Shown here piece by piece: positions 47,501-59,972 of a DNA stretch of 64,000 nucleotides. Position 1 is the stretch's first letter. Every line of letters starts with the position of its first letter. The position numbers were made by a program, and so were the translations under genes. The stretch lies in NCBI GenBank assembly GCA_949316495.1, contig OX439009.1, positions 41,081,443 to 41,145,442 on the forward strand. The letters are read 5' to 3'. The DNA comes from Amphiduros pacificus (lineage: Eukaryota; Annelida; Polychaeta; Phyllodocida; Hesionidae). Below the pieces are notes generated by a model that was not told the DNA's origin, ran no database searches, and was given only the letters and a program-made list of their open reading frames with translations.

Positions 47501-49471
47501 GCGCAGGTCCTCGTACGAGATTACCACTGACATTTTGCGACATTTTCTTCATTTTAATCTTCTTCATGGAAATATTGTAGACAAATCGTCCATTTCCTCA
47601 TTTATAATACATTTTAATGATAAAATTATAATTTGGAAGCTTTTCTGTTGTTTACAATATTATGAGGACAAAAACACTGTTTAATGCTGGTAGAAGGGCA
47701 GATGGACATGGCACAGTTGATGTTCGTGAATCATTAGGACTGGAAAAACACGAGATGAAATACTCGGAATAATCGCGAGACATTCCATTCACAGCTGCAT
47801 CTGGCAGTGTAGATTTCTCTCAGGACTTCTGCTTGCGAGGCAAAGCTTTAATCAACGTCTCGTGCATGCTCGAGATCCCACGAGACTTGGCGTGCATGCA
47901 CCGCTCACGACCGTTCCTCAGTATTTGACAGTTCAATGTAAAACATGGAATGGTCCGGATTAAAGTAGCTATTTCGCATGAAAACAAATATGAAAAGCGC
48001 CGAAACGAAATAACGATTGGTATTTTTTTATTTTTTGCACGAGTCATCTTGCTTCAAATCCTGAATGTTCTTCTTAAAAACCCGATACTATATGTCATAC
48101 TTTACAACAGTAGCTGTATATCAAATATTGACAAGCTATCTAAATTATAGTCTTTAACTTTGATTATTCACAACTCATTTTTCATTATCTCATTTACTGC
48201 TTTTCATATTTCCTGGGAGATAAATTCTGGCAGACAATTCCCACAACTATGTCTTCTCCTTTGTAGGTTAGGAAGGTACATCAGGGAAATACTTCAGAGA
48301 AACACTCATAACTCACAATATCCCACCTGTCATATCCACAGATATTATTATAAAGATTGTTATAAAGTGAAAGAAATGTTTACCTTCAATACTTCAAAAC
48401 ACATATTTAACATTCTATATATGATTATATTTATTATATCTTATGCCGATTAGATTTATTATATCTCTAGTTTGTATGTCATACACCCTCACTGCCTCCA
48501 AGATGTCCTCCTTAAAATGTCCTTCCAACAATTCACTGGAACATGTTCTACTTTGTCCATTTTATCAAATACTGCCACCTGCAAAGTAGGAACGTATTGG
48601 GGCCAACTATGTGGAGGACCTTCCTGGAGATTAATCAGTAGGTTGCAGCAACGAGACTAGAATCTCGTTGGTTGCAGTAATCAACTTCTGGGTGTGTAAC
48701 ATTTAAAATAAAACTGACAGACATATTAAAAAATATAGCTATAGACATAAGTTATTGGTTTATTGGTTAGCATAGTTATTGTATTTTTATTCCTTCAGCT
48801 CTGTTTCCCTGATTAACTTACTGGACATTTTGCGCTAAAATATGATTGTCATGTGCACACAAACTGATGACGTGTAACATGCAGAGTGTGTAAAATAGAG
48901 CGTTCAGTACCACGTGCTACGCCGTCCATATTCTGAGCTTTCCTAAATGAATTATTCCGGAAGATGGCACAGCTGTGTCCCCCACTCTCTGCACATTATT
49001 ATGTTTCTATATCTTATTTTTCAGATGGTTGCTTTTTTAGAAGCCGCTTATCCTGTCATGGTGGGCTTCTATGCTTGGTTCGCTAAGACCCTGGATTCAC
49101 CACAAACAATGTATTATTGATAACTATAACCAGGATTTCTATCAAGTACACCATAACACTTTCATTAATGTGACATAATATAGTTCTCATTGCTCATTAT
49201 ATTCATGTTAGTTATGATTGCCTGCGTTTATGATATGATAAATTTTGATTCAACTACATCCTCTTTCTGCAACTAATTACATATCTTTTTGATCTATATT
49301 GAATTATATTTACGGTTTTATTGAATAAAGATCGATAATTGATACAAATGATCAATTACATTATGATATAATTGGAGCAGATTGTTTATAATTGCCATAA
49401 AAATGAGACAAAATTGCATCTGATTAAACATGTAGGAAATATTTATGTTGGATACAGAGAGTTATTTCTGA
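44531..49471. other. Gene-poor AT-rich stretch
   Basis: No gene can be supported. Weak points: a CTCF-like motif (listed separately); an AGGTCA-CTG-TGACCC palindrome at 47097-47111 with a TCAAGGTCG word just before it (47083-47091); a minus-strand piece at about 48490-48590 reading VAVFDKMDKVEHVPVNCW after a good acceptor; and a plus-strand 31-codon frame at 49025-49120 after another good acceptor (CTTATTTTTCAG). Sequence at 46.88-47.12 kb has the look of an old dispersed repeat. Confidence 0.4.
47491..47507 (+). promoter_or_regulatory. CTCF-like motif
   Basis: TCACCAGGTGGCGCAGG fits the CTCF core CCASYAGRKGGCR well. It lies in gene-poor DNA between FBXL14 and the G-rich array. Confidence 0.38.
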
Positions 49472-49638
49472 ACTGTACAGATGGAATGGTCTGTATGGAA
49501 ACTGTAAAGATGGAATGGTCTGTATGGAAACTGTACAAATGGAATGGTCTGTATGGAAACTGTACAGATGGAATGGTCTGTATGAACTTTACAGATAGAA
49601 TGGGGGCGGATAGAATGGGGGTGGATAGAATGGGGGTG
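49472..49638. repeat. 29-bp repeat (4 units) followed by a 15-bp repeat (3 units)
   Basis: ACTGTACAGATGGAATGG-type units start at 49472 and 49501 and continue for four copies of 29 bp. They pass directly into GATAGAATGGGGGYG repeated three times. The second repeat shares the GATRGAATGG word with the first, so it may derive from it. Confidence 0.85.
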
Positions 49639-52600
49639 GTTTAACTTAATGTTAGTTCAGTCTTCATACACCTCGTATAATACGAGCATATATATATATA
49701 TATATACCTGACAATATGTGAGACTTCCATCAATGTCAGTTGATGATGTGCCTGTCAAGCTTGCTAAGCCATAAAATATGGAACATGCATTTAGAAAGCA
49801 GTTGGTTGTATCATCCCGTCACATGTATTGACTTTTATGTCCCTGTGGAGCTCTGGTTGAGTTGGAGATCAATATTGGCGTCAACTTTCCAATGCACAGT
49901 TCTATGGCGGCGGAGAAAAGGGTTATTGAGTGCTGAAGAGTTGTATTCCATTCTCTTAATTATGAAATCATATTAAAGGTCTGTTTTAACACTGCTTTAA
50001 CACAGACTTGAGTAAAATGCCCTCTTTTATTTATGTATGTTCTGATATATTATACTGACCACAACCAAGGCTCAGCTGTGAATATTTCTAATGGGTTTAT
50101 AACACATAAAGCATTGTTGACAGTCCGCAAGTATAGAGCATTGTGTTCATATATATTATCTCCACACAATTAATGATCCCTTTTGGGGACAATAGTATTT
50201 GATTATGTATCGTTTCTTTCAAGCAAAGCATAAATCATGTCTACGATCGAAAACTGGTCATATAAACGCAATTTACATAACAGGGTGTTTTCATATTAAA
50301 TCATTCATCCACTGTAAACAAGACCTTCTCTAAATATCTATCGGCGCAGGGCCCACGCTTTGAACGGGAGCGTTCAGTTTTTTGACACAGTCCTCTCCCC
50401 AGGCACGATGACCTTTCTGGTCGTCCCTTACTGGTGCATAAATATCAATGATTTAAACTCCATAATTTTCCATCGCTTCCATAAAGGACCTATTGTAAAG
50501 GTCCGAGGAGGTTTGTGTCTCTGTGTAGGTGACCTTGCACGTGACCTTGCCTTGGGAGAAGGAAGTTGTGGGGCCTCCAGGTCTTAATGATCGGTTACAT
50601 ATTCCATACTAACATTTTCACGTCAAGGTTAAGTTATCTCCAACTACTGCAGGTGAAACTCATACATAAAACACATTTTGATAAAAACTGTCCATTTTTG
50701 TACATTTGATCTGGGACATTCTTGTCCCGGGTTTGAGCAAGAGAATTCTCGATGGGCCGAGGTCCAAGGACGTAAAATTGCATGTTTTGTGTTGACAGAG
50801 ACGGACGCTGAACAGCTGTTGTCCATAGGTCAGGCGCCGGCGCAGTGACCTAGGGTCAACCAGAGGCCCGACCCTTGCCAGCCACCCTGCCTAAAGCCCT
50901 CCACCGCCGGCCACGACAAAGATGCCCTCTGTTATAGAATAATATATGTGGGTACACTTTGCTATCATAGGGGAACATTCATGATGAACGTGCTAATTAT
51001 TAAAACATATTTCAAGCAAATTTGGTCAAGTTGAGTGAAGGCAACTCTCATAGGATATTTTACTTACAAATAAATATACAACTGTTATATACAACATGAG
51101 GCATTCTCACATCTCGCTGGCCGGGCTTTGTACGGTGCATGCGGCCGTCTGACCCAGGGTTCTGAGATGTATGGGGGATGGAATCAGTTGTGGCGCCGGG
51201 TTTGACTGCGCGCTCTCCCGGGGCCTACCCCACCATCCCCGGCCAATCATGAGGGCACCTCTATGGCCGACCCGGGCGTATCAAGAACAACTGCAACAAG
51301 CCAACAGTGGACCCCCAACCAATTCAAACTGACGGACTTAATAAGACAATTAAACCCATTATAAAAATGCTACATATCTCCATGATAAAGATGGACGGAC
51401 GGTAAACACGTTTAAACCGTATCATGCGACTTTTTTTAATAAGACTTTTTTTCATAATCAACTTCATGCCTGAGAAATTACTAATACAGACAAATATGTT
51501 GCATTTGCAACACACTTTATATAAAACAAAATAAAGAATTTGAGAATAACGTTTATTTCATCCGAAACTAAGCATTGATTCCAACACAATGATGATTTGT
51601 GAAGTAACTCCTGGTACGTGGGCAACAGTCGGGCCAGGTTTGCCTGTGTTAATGTCTACGCTACATATAATGAAATCGGGGCGGGTCATAGGGGACGGTC
51701 ATAGCAAGTTTGTTGACCTTTCATCTGCAGGAGAACAGTGCTTGCTATTTCTCCTGCAGAGGCTTATCCAGGAAATAATACATTATTTAACCATTGTTTA
51801 TCCCCGAAATCCATTTTCCCGAATGGTAAAAAAGAAAAAAAGAAGACGCTGTCAGAATTGTTCGTATCGGACGTTTATTTCTGACTCTACATTGCTGAAT
51901 ATATTGGGAACATTTGCAATGCGGCGGGAAAATGAAACTATTATTTCATATTTTTAAGTTTTGAAATAGGTATGGTAGAGCACGTTACTGGGAGGATATA
52001 ATGCAATATAGCAATGTGTTGTCTTCCCTGCCACCCTCACGATGCACGCCAAATGGAGCATTTCCTTCCCCTGACATGTCTGCCCCGTGCAGCCCGAGGG
52101 CTTAGCTATCATTGATAAAGAATTTTATATTCCCTTTTCATGTATGTTTATAATGGACCATAGATAGAAAAATATCATAAAGTGCAATGATCTACTGTTA
52201 TTGTTGCCATATCCAACCACAAATCCACCCAACTGACCACCCCTCCAGTAAGGGATGGACCATTAATCATTTGGGGGTGGTGGTGGAAAAATTGACATAT
52301 TAAGGAAGCAAATCTTAAGGAGAAAAATAATTGAGACTGCATATGTAGAAAAATATTGTTCAGAAGGTAGAATATTGAGAAAAAATGCATTTCAAGTTTG
52401 AAGAAGTCAATTGTAGCGGGCAACAGGCACCCTGAAAAACCACGAATAAGATTTGCTTCACTTCGCTCGGCACATCAATATGTACAATCTACCTAAAACA
52501 TGTTTTGGGGCCAGTTATTCAGACATGAACATCAAAAACAATCTACAACACAAAAAATGCAATCTATTCCAATTTTTTATTTAAATTTATTTATTTTAAT

Positions 52601-53906
52601 CAATTAAACATAAAATATTTGATGATTATTCTGTCATGTACTGTATTTCTTAATCATTGTCACAGTAAAATGTAGTATTTATGAAATTTAGGACATTCAT
52701 ATTCATTCCAACAGCCGATACCTAAAACCGACTTTCACAAATGGATACATATTTCTATATGAAGAGCGATGTAACCTTCCAAGATATCTGCTGTAATAAA
52801 TAACTACTTGGAATGGTTGACTTAAATGTAAATCAGCATAAATAAAGCATTATATCATTTTCTATTAAATCATACATCTATTATATTAGCATATTTATAA
52901 AAACAAAAATGGGAAGACCGAATAAATGGGTGGACCGAAATGACGGAGAAAAAGATATGGATATATGTTTTGGAAACAAAAATATTGAGAATAGCATTGC
53001 ACAGAAAATAAAAAAATCTTCAAATCTATTTTGCTCCACCCCCCTGAATGACGAATGGTCTCTCCCTGACAGTGACTCCCCTGATCAGGATGCAGACTCA
53101 CGCACGCACGTGTGGGGTGCGTGGCACCGCGTCCCATGTGCGTGACATGTCCGTTCCATTCAAACATGCTTCAAACACTTTGTTAACTTCCATGCTTTTA
53201 TCTTCAAATGTCAGCCGAGCGTGCATTTCTATAAATTGGCGTCAGGACTATTTAAGTTAGATTTAAAACCCGGTAACACTATTTGCAAATTTAGAAGACT
53301 TTTGGTCGCAGTTATATTGTCAATCTTCATCTTCCAATCGTGACGCTCAGTCAATATTGATAGCAACAGAATCAATATATTTTGGTTCAGTTTCATGCAG
53401 AATAGTTGATTCTTTGGCAGATAGAAGTATGATATCGCCTTCTTTGAAATCAAGGTGACACCGAAACGATATTACGAATTCTGAAGCGTGGGCAAAAACT
53501 CAGTCTGGTTTCCCAGGATAGAAATAAAACGATAACATTTATTTCTATCCTCAGGGAGGAACAAATAAGAACTGGAACTATTTTCTTTATTCAAAAGTGG
53601 GGGGTGGGGGATGGTGGCGGTAACGTTCTGTGACAAAACAAGATAACAGCCCTGGTGGATGTAGACATAAACTAATTTAACACCAGATAACACCACTGTA
53701 TGGTACCGTGGCCTTGGTTCTTCACCAACCACCATTTCTATTATAAATAAAATATTTAAAAAAAACAAACAAAAAAACAAAACAAAATAACGTGACATTT
53801 CGTGAACATTTTCGAAGGAATAACATGATATTTATAAAAATCCACATTTATTGAAATGAAAACGATGTCAGTAAACACGTTTTAAAGATGCTTTCAAAAT
53901 GACAGA
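49639..53906. other. Gene-poor stretch with small GC-rich islands
   Basis: No gene supported. A (TA)n microsatellite is at about 49689-49706. A pair of TGACCTTG words at 50530-50537 and 50542-50549 flanks and overlaps a CACGTG at 50538-50543. GC-richer CpG-containing patches lie at about 50820-50930, 51115-51260 and 53040-53160. A plus-strand frame at 50360-50587 follows a strong acceptor-like CCTCTCCCCAG but has no protein character I recognise. A 122-codon frame at 51589-51957 is likewise unrecognised. Confidence 0.4.
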
Positions 53907-54950
53907 CACCCGAGGGGCAGACACCCGGGGGACAGACACCCGGGGGGCTGGGGCTGATACCCTGGGGGGGGGGGCAGACACCCAGGGGACTGGGGGCTGA
54001 CACCCTGGGGGGCAGACATCCGGGGCAGACACCCTTGGGGGCAGACACTCGGGGGGCAGACACCCAGGGGGGCAGACACCCTGGGGGGGCAGACACCCCA
54101 GGAGGTGACACCCGGGGGGCAGACACACAGGGGGCTGGGGGTTGACACCCGGGAGGCTGGGGGCTGATACCCTGGGGGGCAGATACCCAGGGGGCTGGGA
54201 GCTGATACCCTGGGGGGCAGATACCCAGGGGGCTGGGGGCTGATACCCTGGGGGTTAGACATCCAGGGGGCTGATACCCTGGGGGGAGTGACATCCAGGG
54301 GGCTGGGGGCTGACACCGGGGGGGGGGGGGGGCTGGGGGATGACACCCTGGGGGGCAGATACCCGGGGGGACTGGGGGCTGATACCCTGGGGCAGATGCC
54401 CGGGGGGCACACACCCGGGGTGCAGACACCCTGGGGGCAGACACCCTGGGGGGCAGACACCCGAGGGGGTGACACCCTGGGGGCAGACACCCAGGGGGCA
54501 GACACCCAGGGGGCAGACACCCGGGGGGCAGACACCCAGGGGGCTGGGGGTTGACACCCGGGAGGCTGGGGGCTGATACCCTGGGGGGCAGATACCCAGG
54601 GGGCTGGGGGCTGATACCCTGGGGGGTAGACATCCAGGGGGCTGATACCCTGGGGGGGTAGACATCGGGGGGCAGACACCCGAGGGAGTGACACCCAGGG
54701 GGCTAGGGGCTGACACCGGGGGGGGGGGCTGGGGGATGACACCCTGGGGGGCAGATACCCGGGGGGACTGGGGGCTGATACCCTGGGGGCAGATGCCCGG
54801 GGGCAGACACCCGAGGGGGTTAGGGGCTGACACCCTGGGGGCAGACATGGGGGGCTGGGGGCTGACACCCGGGGGGCAGACATGGGGGGCTGAGGGCTGA
54901 CACCCTCGGGGGCAGATACCCGGGGGGCTGACACCCTGGGGGGCTGACAC
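53907..54950. repeat. G-rich 15-bp-based tandem array, G-quadruplex prone
   Basis: Plus-strand units of GGGGCAGACACCCGG type (15 bp) mix with GGGGCTGATACCCTGG and GGGGCTGACACC forms. G-runs of 4 to 14 occur throughout, giving very dense quadruplex potential on the plus strand. A larger block repeats about 400-410 bp apart (for example the GGTTGACACCCGGGAGGC copies near 54140 and 54550). Because the unit length is a multiple of three and lacks stop words, three minus-strand frames stay open (346, 261 and 231 codons, Pro-rich RVSAP or GCLPP pentads), as does the plus strand (GADTQG). I read these as artefacts. Confidence 0.93.
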
Positions 54951-57016
54951 TAGCGAAGAGCATCAGAATACCAGGAGAGGGAAAACCATCGCAACTATCA
55001 ACATTTAATGTGTCACCTGCAAACCATGGTCTGATTTAATATATGAGCGAGATAAATTGGTTTAAGGAGTGTTATTTTAATGAAGTAATAACATTACAAC
55101 ATTGAATACGTCAACACTTATAAGCGATAAGCAAACATTTCTATTGACAAGTTCAACAGGTTTGCCGATACAAATGGCGTATTTGAGGTGGCTATTTGAC
55201 TCTTGTTTCGATGCGCTCTGAGCTGTTAGCAGGTTAATATTAGTATAGTTACTTAAGAGTGTGATCAAATGATTAAGTGTATGTGCCCATCCCTCATCAT
55301 AAATAATCCCTATGTAACCAGCTCCTAACACTGGAGAGAGTGATCGTAGCCTATAACTGAGTGCTGGTTCATCAGGCCACCTGACAGATTGCACAGATCC
55401 GCCTTTTCCCAGAGTGTAGCATTCTCTGCACCTCAATTTATAATTCAAAACGGTTTCCAAAAAATGTAGCAGTCATTTGTCACGCCTTTGTCCTGTGTTA
55501 CAATGCATAATAACATTTATAAACGGCAAAGTTGTGTCCACTAGCAAAAAAGCTGAACCAAATTCTTTGTTGGCTGGGAGATGTGTGCGTTTATTAAGTT
55601 GTGGTGATATTTTTTTAGATTTGTTCATTATTCGTGGGTAAGTCATCACTTATATTCCCCTGCACGGCACTGTGTGTTTGACATCAACAAACTGCTTCTG
55701 CTGTCGGAGGCAATAACTCTGGGTTGTTTATTCAGTGACATTGATCCTGTTTTATGAAGACGTGTAGGACATGAGGAATACGAGGCGGGCACCTAACCAA
55801 TCCCAGTATAGCATTACTACTTGATTGCGATGCTAACCCCCTCTGCCATGAATTATAAACACCTTTTTACTCAGAAAGTTATCATCAATATCATGAGATA
55901 TAAATTCTACATTGGTATCTTCACTGAAATAATCATCAGTATTGTAATTTATTTCATCAAAAAACTAAATATCAAACGCTTGACACTTACCTCACTGAAG
56001 TCTGACATAAATACTCCTAAGTTTGAGATTGTGTCTTTTAGTTATATCTGGATATATTTTCATCACATCCATATTGTTTTCCTGGTAAAGTCATTTGCTA
56101 CATACGGTCAGCTGATCTTTGTTTAATCCTCGCTAAACAAAAATGAAGTAACAAGAAGTTAACCTAGCGCTCTATGTTCTTCGATAAAGTCATTGTTGAA
56201 CGAATTTTTAACAAATCTTGATGACTCACAGAAAAATAAACAACACTATACGAACACTATAACTAGAATAAAGATTTTTTTCTCAAAGCACCAAAGCTCA
56301 AAGCACCTTTGACATATAATACGTATTAGTTACAAGAAACCAGTAGACCGAATCAATCACATTTCAATCACAAAATAATTTCAACAACAATAAAAAAAAT
56401 GCAAAATGATTTGAAATTGATATCATATCATGTCAGGTACGGTCACCTACCAGAAGTCCCCTCTGAAATATTCAATATATCCATTCATCTTCAAACAGGT
56501 GACTTGCAAAACATGCGAGTGGACCAACTTACTCTTAATTGTTTGTCGCCTCGTTTTCAACTTCAAATGAAATGAAAATGTGGCTCCCCCTGTTGAGAGA
56601 TTCCACCCCCGATATAAAGCTTACATTTTACAGATATTTCATTTAGTTGACATCCATAAGTCCTTTGCCAATATTGACCGACTACCACAATAGGAGAAAA
56701 CCTCGGAATTCATTTCCCTTTGTGAGTTCTCGTGTCTTTATTGAAACGTCCAGATTGTTAAAAATCTAAAATCCTTTGAAATAAGAGATATCTCGTATCG
56801 GTGGGTCAGAGGCCGAAGTTTGCAGTGCAATCTGAGAAGGTATTTGGTGCATGGAAAAGGTACCGAGGTCACAACAGAACATATAAAGCTTTAAAATAAG
56901 CAATAACCATAAAATCCACATTGTCTGTTCCAAACACTCTGGAAATCATTAAACACTATGGAAATCATCTGACATGTGCGAGTGTTACAAGCTTCGGGGT
57001 CTACTGCAATATTGAT
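54951..57016. other. Unique AT-rich DNA, no supported gene
   Basis: The longest frame is on the minus strand at 55077-55460 (127 codons, with a stretch SPVLGAGYIGIIYDEGWAH). It is somewhat long for chance but matches no family I know. A 101-codon frame at 55821-56126 is low-complexity hydrophobic. Nothing else seen. Confidence 0.4.
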
Positions 57017-58095
57017 GAATGACATCTATTGAGATATACTATGGTGACATCTATCAGATATAATATGGTGACATCTATCAGATATACGATGGTGACATCT
57101 ATCAGATATACTATGGTGACATCTATTCGATATACCATGGTGACATCTATTGAGATATACTATGGTGACATCTATTCGATATACTATGGTGACAACTATC
57201 ATATATACTATGGTGACATCTATCAGATATACTATGGTGACAACTATCAGATATACTATGGTGACATCTATTGAGATATACTATGGTGACATCTATCAGA
57301 TATACTATGGTGACATCTATCAGATATACTATGGTGACATCTATCAGATATACCATGGTGACATCTATCAGATATACTATGGTGACATCTATCAGATATA
57401 CTATGGTGGCATCTTTTGAGATATACCATGGTGACATCTATCAGATATACTATGGTGACATCTATTGAGATATACTATGGTGACATCTATCAAATATACT
57501 ATGATAACATCTATTCGATATACTATGGTGGCATCTTTTGAGATATACCATGGTGACATCTATCAGATATACTATGGTGACATCTATTGAGATATACTAT
57601 GGTGACATCTATCAGATATACTATGGTGACATCTATCAGATATACTATGGTGACATCTATCAGATATACTATGGTGACATCTATCAGATATACTATGGTG
57701 ACTTCTATCAGATATACTATGGTGACATCTATCAGATATACTATGGTGACATCTATCAGATATACTATGGTGACTTCTATCAGATATACTATGGTGACGT
57801 CTACTGAGACATACTATGGTGATGTCTACTGAGATAAACGATGGTGACTTCTATCAGATATACTATGGTGACATCTATCAGATATACTATGGTGACATCT
57901 ATACGATATACTATGGTGACTTCTATCAGATATACTATGGTGACATCTATCAGATATACTATGGTGACATCTATCAGATATACTATGGTGACATCTATCA
58001 GATATACTATGGTGATGTCTACTGAGATATACGATGGTGACTTCTATCAGATATACTATGGTGATATCTATCAGATATACTATGGTGACATCTAT

Positions 58096-58100
<5 letters not shown>
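57017..58100. repeat. 24-bp tandem array, left part
   Basis: ATCTATCAGATATACTATGG plus TGAC, 24 bp, about 45 units. Variants include CTATTGAGATAT, CTATTCGATAT, GTGACTTC and GTGATGTC. The period is a multiple of three, so both strands show long repetitive frames (plus RYTMVTSI, minus ISDRCHHS). It is interrupted by a LINE and resumes at 59698. Confidence 0.96.
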
Positions 58101-58136
<36 letters not shown>

Positions 58137-59697
58137 GATTTATATAGCGCTATATCAGACCAAGTCTGCTCTAAGCGCTTCATTAAGATAGTGTTTTCTA
58201 AATAGAAATGTTTTAAGTTTCTTTTTGAAAGTTTCAACAGTTTTACAATTTTTTACTTCAAGGGGCAGCGCATTCCAGTTCCTTGGCGCATACACCATGA
58301 ACGCCCTATCACCATAAGATTTCATATTAGTCCTAGGTACTACATATTCATTTCTATCATTAGATCGCAGTCCCATACCCAACTGTTTATATTCTAATAA
58401 ATCAAACAAATATTTTGGGGCAAAGCCATTTTGCACCTTCCATGTTAATAGAGAGATTTTGAAATCAATCCTAGCCTTTACTGGCAACCAGTGAAGTTCC
58501 TTAAGTTTATGCGTGATATGATCTCTCTTTTTGAGTTTCCCAACTATCCTCGCTGCAGCGTTCTGCAATTTTTGTAATTTGGCTAATTCACATTCAGGAA
58601 GACCCGCTAGAAGGGCATTTCCATAATCAAGGGAAGAAGTGACAAATGCATGAGCAAGGGTATTGGCTGTTCCCTCACCTAAACAGCTTCTTACTCTTGA
58701 TAAATTTTTTACATGGAAGAAACCATTTTTACAAATTTTTCTGATTTGTGATTTCATAGATAGTTCTTGATCTAGAATAACACCTAGATCCTTGACAGAA
58801 TTTGATCTAGAGATTTTAGTTTCCCCTACTAGAATATCTTCAGGTACATTTTCCTTTCTGAATTCACAGCTTTTACCACATAAAAGCATTTCTGTCTTTC
58901 CATCATTTATCTTCATCTTATTATCTAATAAGAATTTTTTAACCTTAATAATACAATTTTCCATCTCCTTGCAGGACTTAACTCTAGCTTCTTCAGACTT
59001 AGGATCAATGGTGATGTAAAGTTGCGTGTCGTCAGCATAGATGTGATGCTTGAGACCATAGTTGCTAATTATATCTGATAAAGGCTCCATATATGCCGTG
59101 AATAATAAAGGCCCCAGAACTGAGCCTTGCGGAACACCATATTTAATCTTAATTTTATCAGATCTTTCACCATCTATTACAACACATTGTTTTCTGTTAG
59201 ACAAGTATGATCTAAACCATGTAAGGGCTGTCCCTGTGATACCACATCTTTTTTCCAGTCTATTTAGCAATATTTCATGATCAATAGTGTCAAAAGCCGC
59301 TGAAAGATCAAGTAGCACTAGCATTACCGTTTTACCATCATCAATATCCATTAAGATGTCATTCTGCACCTTGAGTAGTGCAGTTTCAGTGCTATGGAAC
59401 TCCTTATAGGCTGATTGAAATAGGCCTTGAATATCATTTCTAACCAGATGACCCACAAACTGTTTAGCAACTGCTCTTTCTATTAATTTTGATAAGTAGG
59501 CCAGGTTCGAGACTGGTCTATAATTCTTCTTTATTAATTCCAGGCCCAATTTCTTAATTAAGGGTCTAATGATGGCCATCTTCAGGTCATCTGGCATGTC
59601 TCCTAATGAGATTGACTTATTTATGATGGCCTTTATTAATGGCAGTAAATTCCCCATGCATTCATTTAGAAGCCATGTAGGGATTGGATCCAGCTCA
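58101..59697 (-). mobile_element. 5'-truncated LINE (L2/CR1-like) inserted in the 24-bp array
   Basis: The element lies on the minus strand. Its 5' end stops inside the coding region, just before a LDPIPTWLLNEC motif typical of the start of a LINE reverse transcriptase. Its 3' end has the widespread AGCGCTATATAAAT tail followed by about 11 ATT units (plus-strand AAT repeats 58101-58134). A small hairpin, CAGAC-CAA-GTCTG, lies at 58156-58168 next to the stop codon. The endonuclease domain and 5' UTR are missing, so the copy is dead on arrival. Array units abut both ends. A short duplication of about 5-6 bases (ATATA-like) is possible but cannot be separated from the array sequence. Confidence 0.93.
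58155..59694 (-). CDS. LINE reverse transcriptase, open but N-terminally truncated
   Basis: An uninterrupted frame extends from the 5' truncation (about 59694) to the stop at 58155. Counting from the first ATG (59657) it has 500 codons: motif A with LLDLSAAFD (catalytic D117), GVPQGSVLGP (174-183), and HIYADDTQLYI with the catalytic YADD at 207-210. These are followed by the thumb and a C-terminal region with HWLPVKARIDFKI and RNWNALPLEVKN, a segment common in CR1/L2/Jockey-type elements. The catalytic aspartates and the whole RT body are intact, so the insertion is probably recent. The real protein would start upstream with an AP endonuclease domain that is absent here. Confidence 0.92.
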
Positions 59698-59972
59698 ATA
59701 TATACTATGGTGACATCTATCTGATATACTATGGTGACATCTATCAGATATACTATGGTGACATCTATTATATATACTATGGTGACATCTATTATATATA
59801 CTATGGTGACATCTATCAGATATACTATGGTGACATCTATCAGATATACTATGGTGACATCTATCAGATATACTATGGTGACATCTATCAGATATACTAT
59901 GGTGACATCTATCAGATATACTATGGTGACATCTATCAGATATACTATGGTGACATCTATCAGATATACTAT
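59698..59972. repeat. 24-bp tandem array, right part
   Basis: Continues the same 24-bp unit as 57017-58100 for about 11 copies. It includes CTATTATATATACTATGG variants that match the inferred pre-insertion sequence of the LINE target. Confidence 0.95.

Noticed and set aside
48490-48590. Minus-strand piece reading VAVFDKMDKVEHVPVNCW after a good acceptor
   Set aside because: Short, isolated and overlapped by a plus-strand frame; could be a gene relic but not supportable.
49025-49120. 31-codon plus-strand frame after a strong acceptor (MVAFLEAAYPVMVGFYAWF)
   Set aside because: Single short frame with a second frame open beside it; no context.
50360-50587. Plus-strand frame after CCTCTCCCCAG acceptor-like sequence
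   Set aside because: Translation lacks protein-like texture, and the TGACCTTG words explain part of its composition.
53848-54950. Three long proline-rich minus-strand frames (346, 261 and 231 codons)
   Set aside because: All frames are open because the 15-bp repeat lacks stop words; each ends soon after leaving the array. No start or promoter signal.
55077-55460. 127-codon minus-strand frame
   Set aside because: No recognised family, no promoter or splice evidence; kept only as a regional note.
57029-58191. Plus and minus frames with RYTMVTSI and ISDRCHHS repeats
   Set aside because: 24-bp repeat read in different frames on both strands.
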